Below, one piece after another: positions 62,520-64,000 of a DNA stretch of 64,000 bases. The position numbers and the translations under genes are program-made. The notes beneath the pieces were generated by a model. It had not been told where the DNA came from. It did not search any database and was given only the letters and a program-made list of their open reading frames with translations. This DNA is from Lysobacter enzymogenes (lineage in GTDB: Bacteria; Pseudomonadota; Gammaproteobacteria; Xanthomonadales; Xanthomonadaceae): the NCBI RefSeq assembly GCF_900106525.1, contig NZ_FNOG01000003.1, positions 160,261-224,260 of the forward strand, given 5' to 3'. Positions within the stretch are counted from its first letter, which is position 1, and the number at the start of each line of letters is the position of its first letter.

Positions 62520-63296
62520 TTCTTCCGGCGCTTGCGCATCCAACCCGAACAACCGCCGCGCATTGGCCGAAGTCGCCTGCGCCACTTCCTGCGCCGACAC
62601 TCCGCGCAACTGCGCGATGGTCGCGCAAACCTCCGCCAGCCGCGCCGGCTCGTTGCGCTGGCCGCGGATGCCGGCATCGGGCTGGTCCGGCGCGTCGGTT
62701 TCCAGCAGCAGGAATTCCAGCGGCATCGTCGCCGCGATGCGCCGCAGCCGTTGCGCGCGCTCGTAGGTCACCGGCCCGCCCAGGCCGAGCAGGAAGCCTT
62801 GTTTCCACAGCTGCTGGGCCTGCTCTTCGCTGCCCGAATAGCTGTGCACCACGCCGCGCAAGCCGCCGACCCGGCGGATCGCGGCGATCACCGCGTCCAC
62901 CGCGTGGCGCGCGTGCACGATCAGCGGCAGGTCGAACTCGCGCGCGAGCTCCAGCTGGCCGTCGAAATAGAACGACTGCGCGTCGCGGTCCAGACCTTCG
63001 ATGTAATAGTCCAGCCCGCATTCGCCGACCGCGCACGGGCGCTCGCGCTGCAGCCATTCGCGCAGCAGCGGCAGGTGCTCGCGGCGGTGCGAGTCCAGGA
63101 ACATCGGGTGCAGGCCGTAGGCCGGATGCAGTCCCGGCGAGGCGGCGCAGACCTCGCGCAGCTTGGGCCAGCCGGCGGCGTCGATCGCCGGCACCACCTG
63201 CGCGTGCACGCCGGCGGCGCGCGCGCGCGCGACCACTTCGGCGCGGTCCGGATCGAATTCCGGCGCGTCGAGGTGGCAGTGGCTGTCGATCAGCAC
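62505..63296 (-). CDS. tatD: TatD-family metal-dependent hydrolase (DNase-like)
   Basis: A 263-residue TIM-barrel hydrolase. Metal ligands: MLIDSHCHLDAPEF (HxH), AVGECGLDYY (Glu), PLIVHARHA (His), VVHSYSGSEEQ (His) and LLLETDAPDQPDAG (Asp). TatD-family enzymes are metal-dependent nucleases acting on 3' ends. The last residues (QRRD and the stop) are encoded by a REP hairpin. The YcfH/TatD subgroup is not resolved from sequence. The DUF6116 gene lies 22 nt upstream on the same strand, so they form one operon. Confidence 0.93.
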   Translation of the reverse strand: MLIDSHCHLDAPEFDPDRAEVVARARAAGVHAQVVPAIDAAGWPKLREVCAASPGLHPAYGLHPMFLDSHRREHLPLLREWLQRERPCAVGECGLDYYIEGLDRDAQSFYFDGQLELAREFDLPLIVHARHAVDAVIAAIRRVGGLRGVVHSYSGSEEQAQQLWKQGFLLGLGGPVTYERAQRLRRIAATMPLEFLLLETDAPDQPDAGIRGQRNEPARLAEVCATIAQLRGVSAQEVAQATSANARRLFGLDAQAPEEQRRD

Positions 63297-63318
63297 GACG
63301 GGCCTGCTGCGGCGCGGT

Positions 63319-63537
63319 TCAGCGCGGCGCCGGCGGCGGCTCGATGCTCGGCTGCTTGCGCTTCTTCCAGTTGGCCAGCAGCAAGGTGCCCAGGCCGAGC
63401 AGCAGCTCGTCGATGAACGGGATGAAGTCGGGCACCACCAGGTCCAGCGCGAACAGGCCGGCGGTCAGCAGGAACAGCCGCGGATAGCTCAGGCGGCCGA
63501 GGAAACCCATCAGGGGAGCGAGCAGCGGATTGGCCAT
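63319..63537 (-). CDS. DUF6116-type small membrane protein
   Basis: A 72-residue protein with two hydrophobic segments (LFLLTAGLFALDLVVPDFIPFIDELLLGLGTLL, listed here in parts: LFLLTAGLFALDLV and IPFIDELLLGLGTLLL) and a basic Pro-rich tail (WKKRKQPSIEPPPAPR). The VVPDFIPFIDE centre is the conserved feature of this Xanthomonad family. Function unknown. Upstream partner of tatD (22-nt gap). Confidence 0.8.
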   Translation of the reverse strand: MANPLLAPLMGFLGRLSYPRLFLLTAGLFALDLVVPDFIPFIDELLLGLGTLLLANWKKRKQPSIEPPPAPR

Positions 63538-63692
63538 GGCGTTGGGCGGGTGGGTGTGATGCAGTTGGCAAACACGCTAGCACGCGGCCGGCGCGGGGTT
63601 CATTCCAGGGACAGATTGGCGCCAAATAGGGCCGATTCAATAGGCACCGGTTCAGCTTTCCAGTGGTGGAATTAGTCCGCCCAACGCGATCT

Positions 63693-63705
63693 TTACAAAT
63701 TGTAA
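63693..63705 (+). promoter_or_regulatory. Dyad TTACAA-A-TTGTAA upstream of the last gene
   Basis: A perfect 6-bp inverted repeat with one central base, in a local AT-rich patch about 50 nt before the ATG at 63754. Operator or promoter element; the binding protein is unknown. Confidence 0.45.
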
Positions 63706-63753
63706 GGATCGTACCGACGACCACCGCGGTTCCCCCGCTGCAGGAGGCTCCAA

Positions 63754-64000
63754 ATGAACAAGAATTTGATTGCTGTCGCTATCGCGTCGCTGTTGGTAGG
63801 CGGCGTGGCGGTCGCGGCTTTCCAGAGCTTCCGCGGCCCCGCCGCGCCGGCGGCCGCGCTGACCCCGGCCACGATCCCGGCGCCGGCGCCGGAGGCGCCG
63901 GTCAACGGCGCCACCCCGGCCGGCGACCTCGCCGCCACCGGCGCGATCAACACCCAGCCGCAGGTCGATTACGCCGACGTGGTCAACGTCAAGCCGATCA
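63754..64000 (+). CDS. Glycine-zipper 2TM-domain protein, 5' part only
   Basis: The first 82 codons of a gene cut by the window end. A CAGGAGG ribosome-binding site precedes MNKNLIAVAIASLLVGGVAV, a signal peptide or membrane anchor, then an Ala/Pro-rich linker and QVDYADVVNVKPI, the segment that usually precedes the glycine zipper of the SlyB/17-kDa antigen-like family. Lack of a lipobox Cys in the visible part suggests an anchored or soluble periplasmic form. The zipper itself lies outside the window. Confidence 0.75.
   Translation, partial: MNKNLIAVAIASLLVGGVAVAAFQSFRGPAAPAAALTPATIPAPAPEAPVNGATPAGDLAATGAINTQPQVDYADVVNVKPI

Overview
The window is GC-rich chromosomal DNA from a gammaproteobacterium of the Lysobacteraceae (Xanthomonadaceae), most likely Lysobacter or a close relative. 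This rests on Xanthomonad-type housekeeping proteins, a TonB-dependent receptor, secreted proteases (M14, M3 and M35 families), and dense GTAG/GTGG-headed REP hairpins between genes. Genus assignment is inference; no rRNA or tRNA gene is present. I see no phage, insertion sequence, CRISPR array or plasmid function.

Layout. 1-8.5 kb: REP array, SelO AMPylase, a GNAT enzyme, ABC-F ATPase Uup, an SRPBCC protein overlapping an AraC regulator, an unknown HExxH protein, and the RNA ligase-like ThpR. 8.5-17 kb: a DUF1801/YdeI protein with a Lys/Ala-rich tail, a second REP array, an EEP-family hydrolase, an M14 carboxypeptidase, a GST, a POT peptide transporter and a rhomboid protease. 17-28 kb: a histone H1-like protein, RluF, a DUF3298 lipoprotein, Cfa, an amino acid permease, a GlpQ-type phosphodiesterase, a sirtuin and small unknowns.

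28-41 kb: a 1116-residue trimeric autotransporter adhesin with 105-residue tandem repeats, preceded by a response regulator whose receiver lacks the usual phospho-acceptor; then Dcp peptidase, a glyoxalase-fold protein, an amidohydrolase, a TonB-dependent receptor and glutathione peroxidase. 41-52 kb: a 116-bp-period REP array, an acyltransferase divergent from a membrane LytTR regulator, overlapping Fpr and TlpA-like genes, Tex, a PQQ-type sugar dehydrogenase and an ABC exporter. 52-64 kb: a Cys-rich secreted peptide, class I fumarase, patatin and PldA phospholipases, a DUF456 protein, a cold-shock protein, an M35 aspzincin, glycine-zipper proteins, a membrane-anchored cytochrome, TcdA, TatD, DUF6116, and the start of a further glycine-zipper gene cut by the window end.

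Most genes are single transcription units separated by REP pairs. I found no clear new multi-gene system. The most informative signals are at the sequence-structure level: REP hairpins whose stems change by compensating pairs while their loops stay fixed, REP arrays with exact 131- and 116-bp periods, a REP hairpin that supplies the stop codon of tatD, a recurrent leaderless-promoter geometry, and the degenerate response regulator beside the adhesin.
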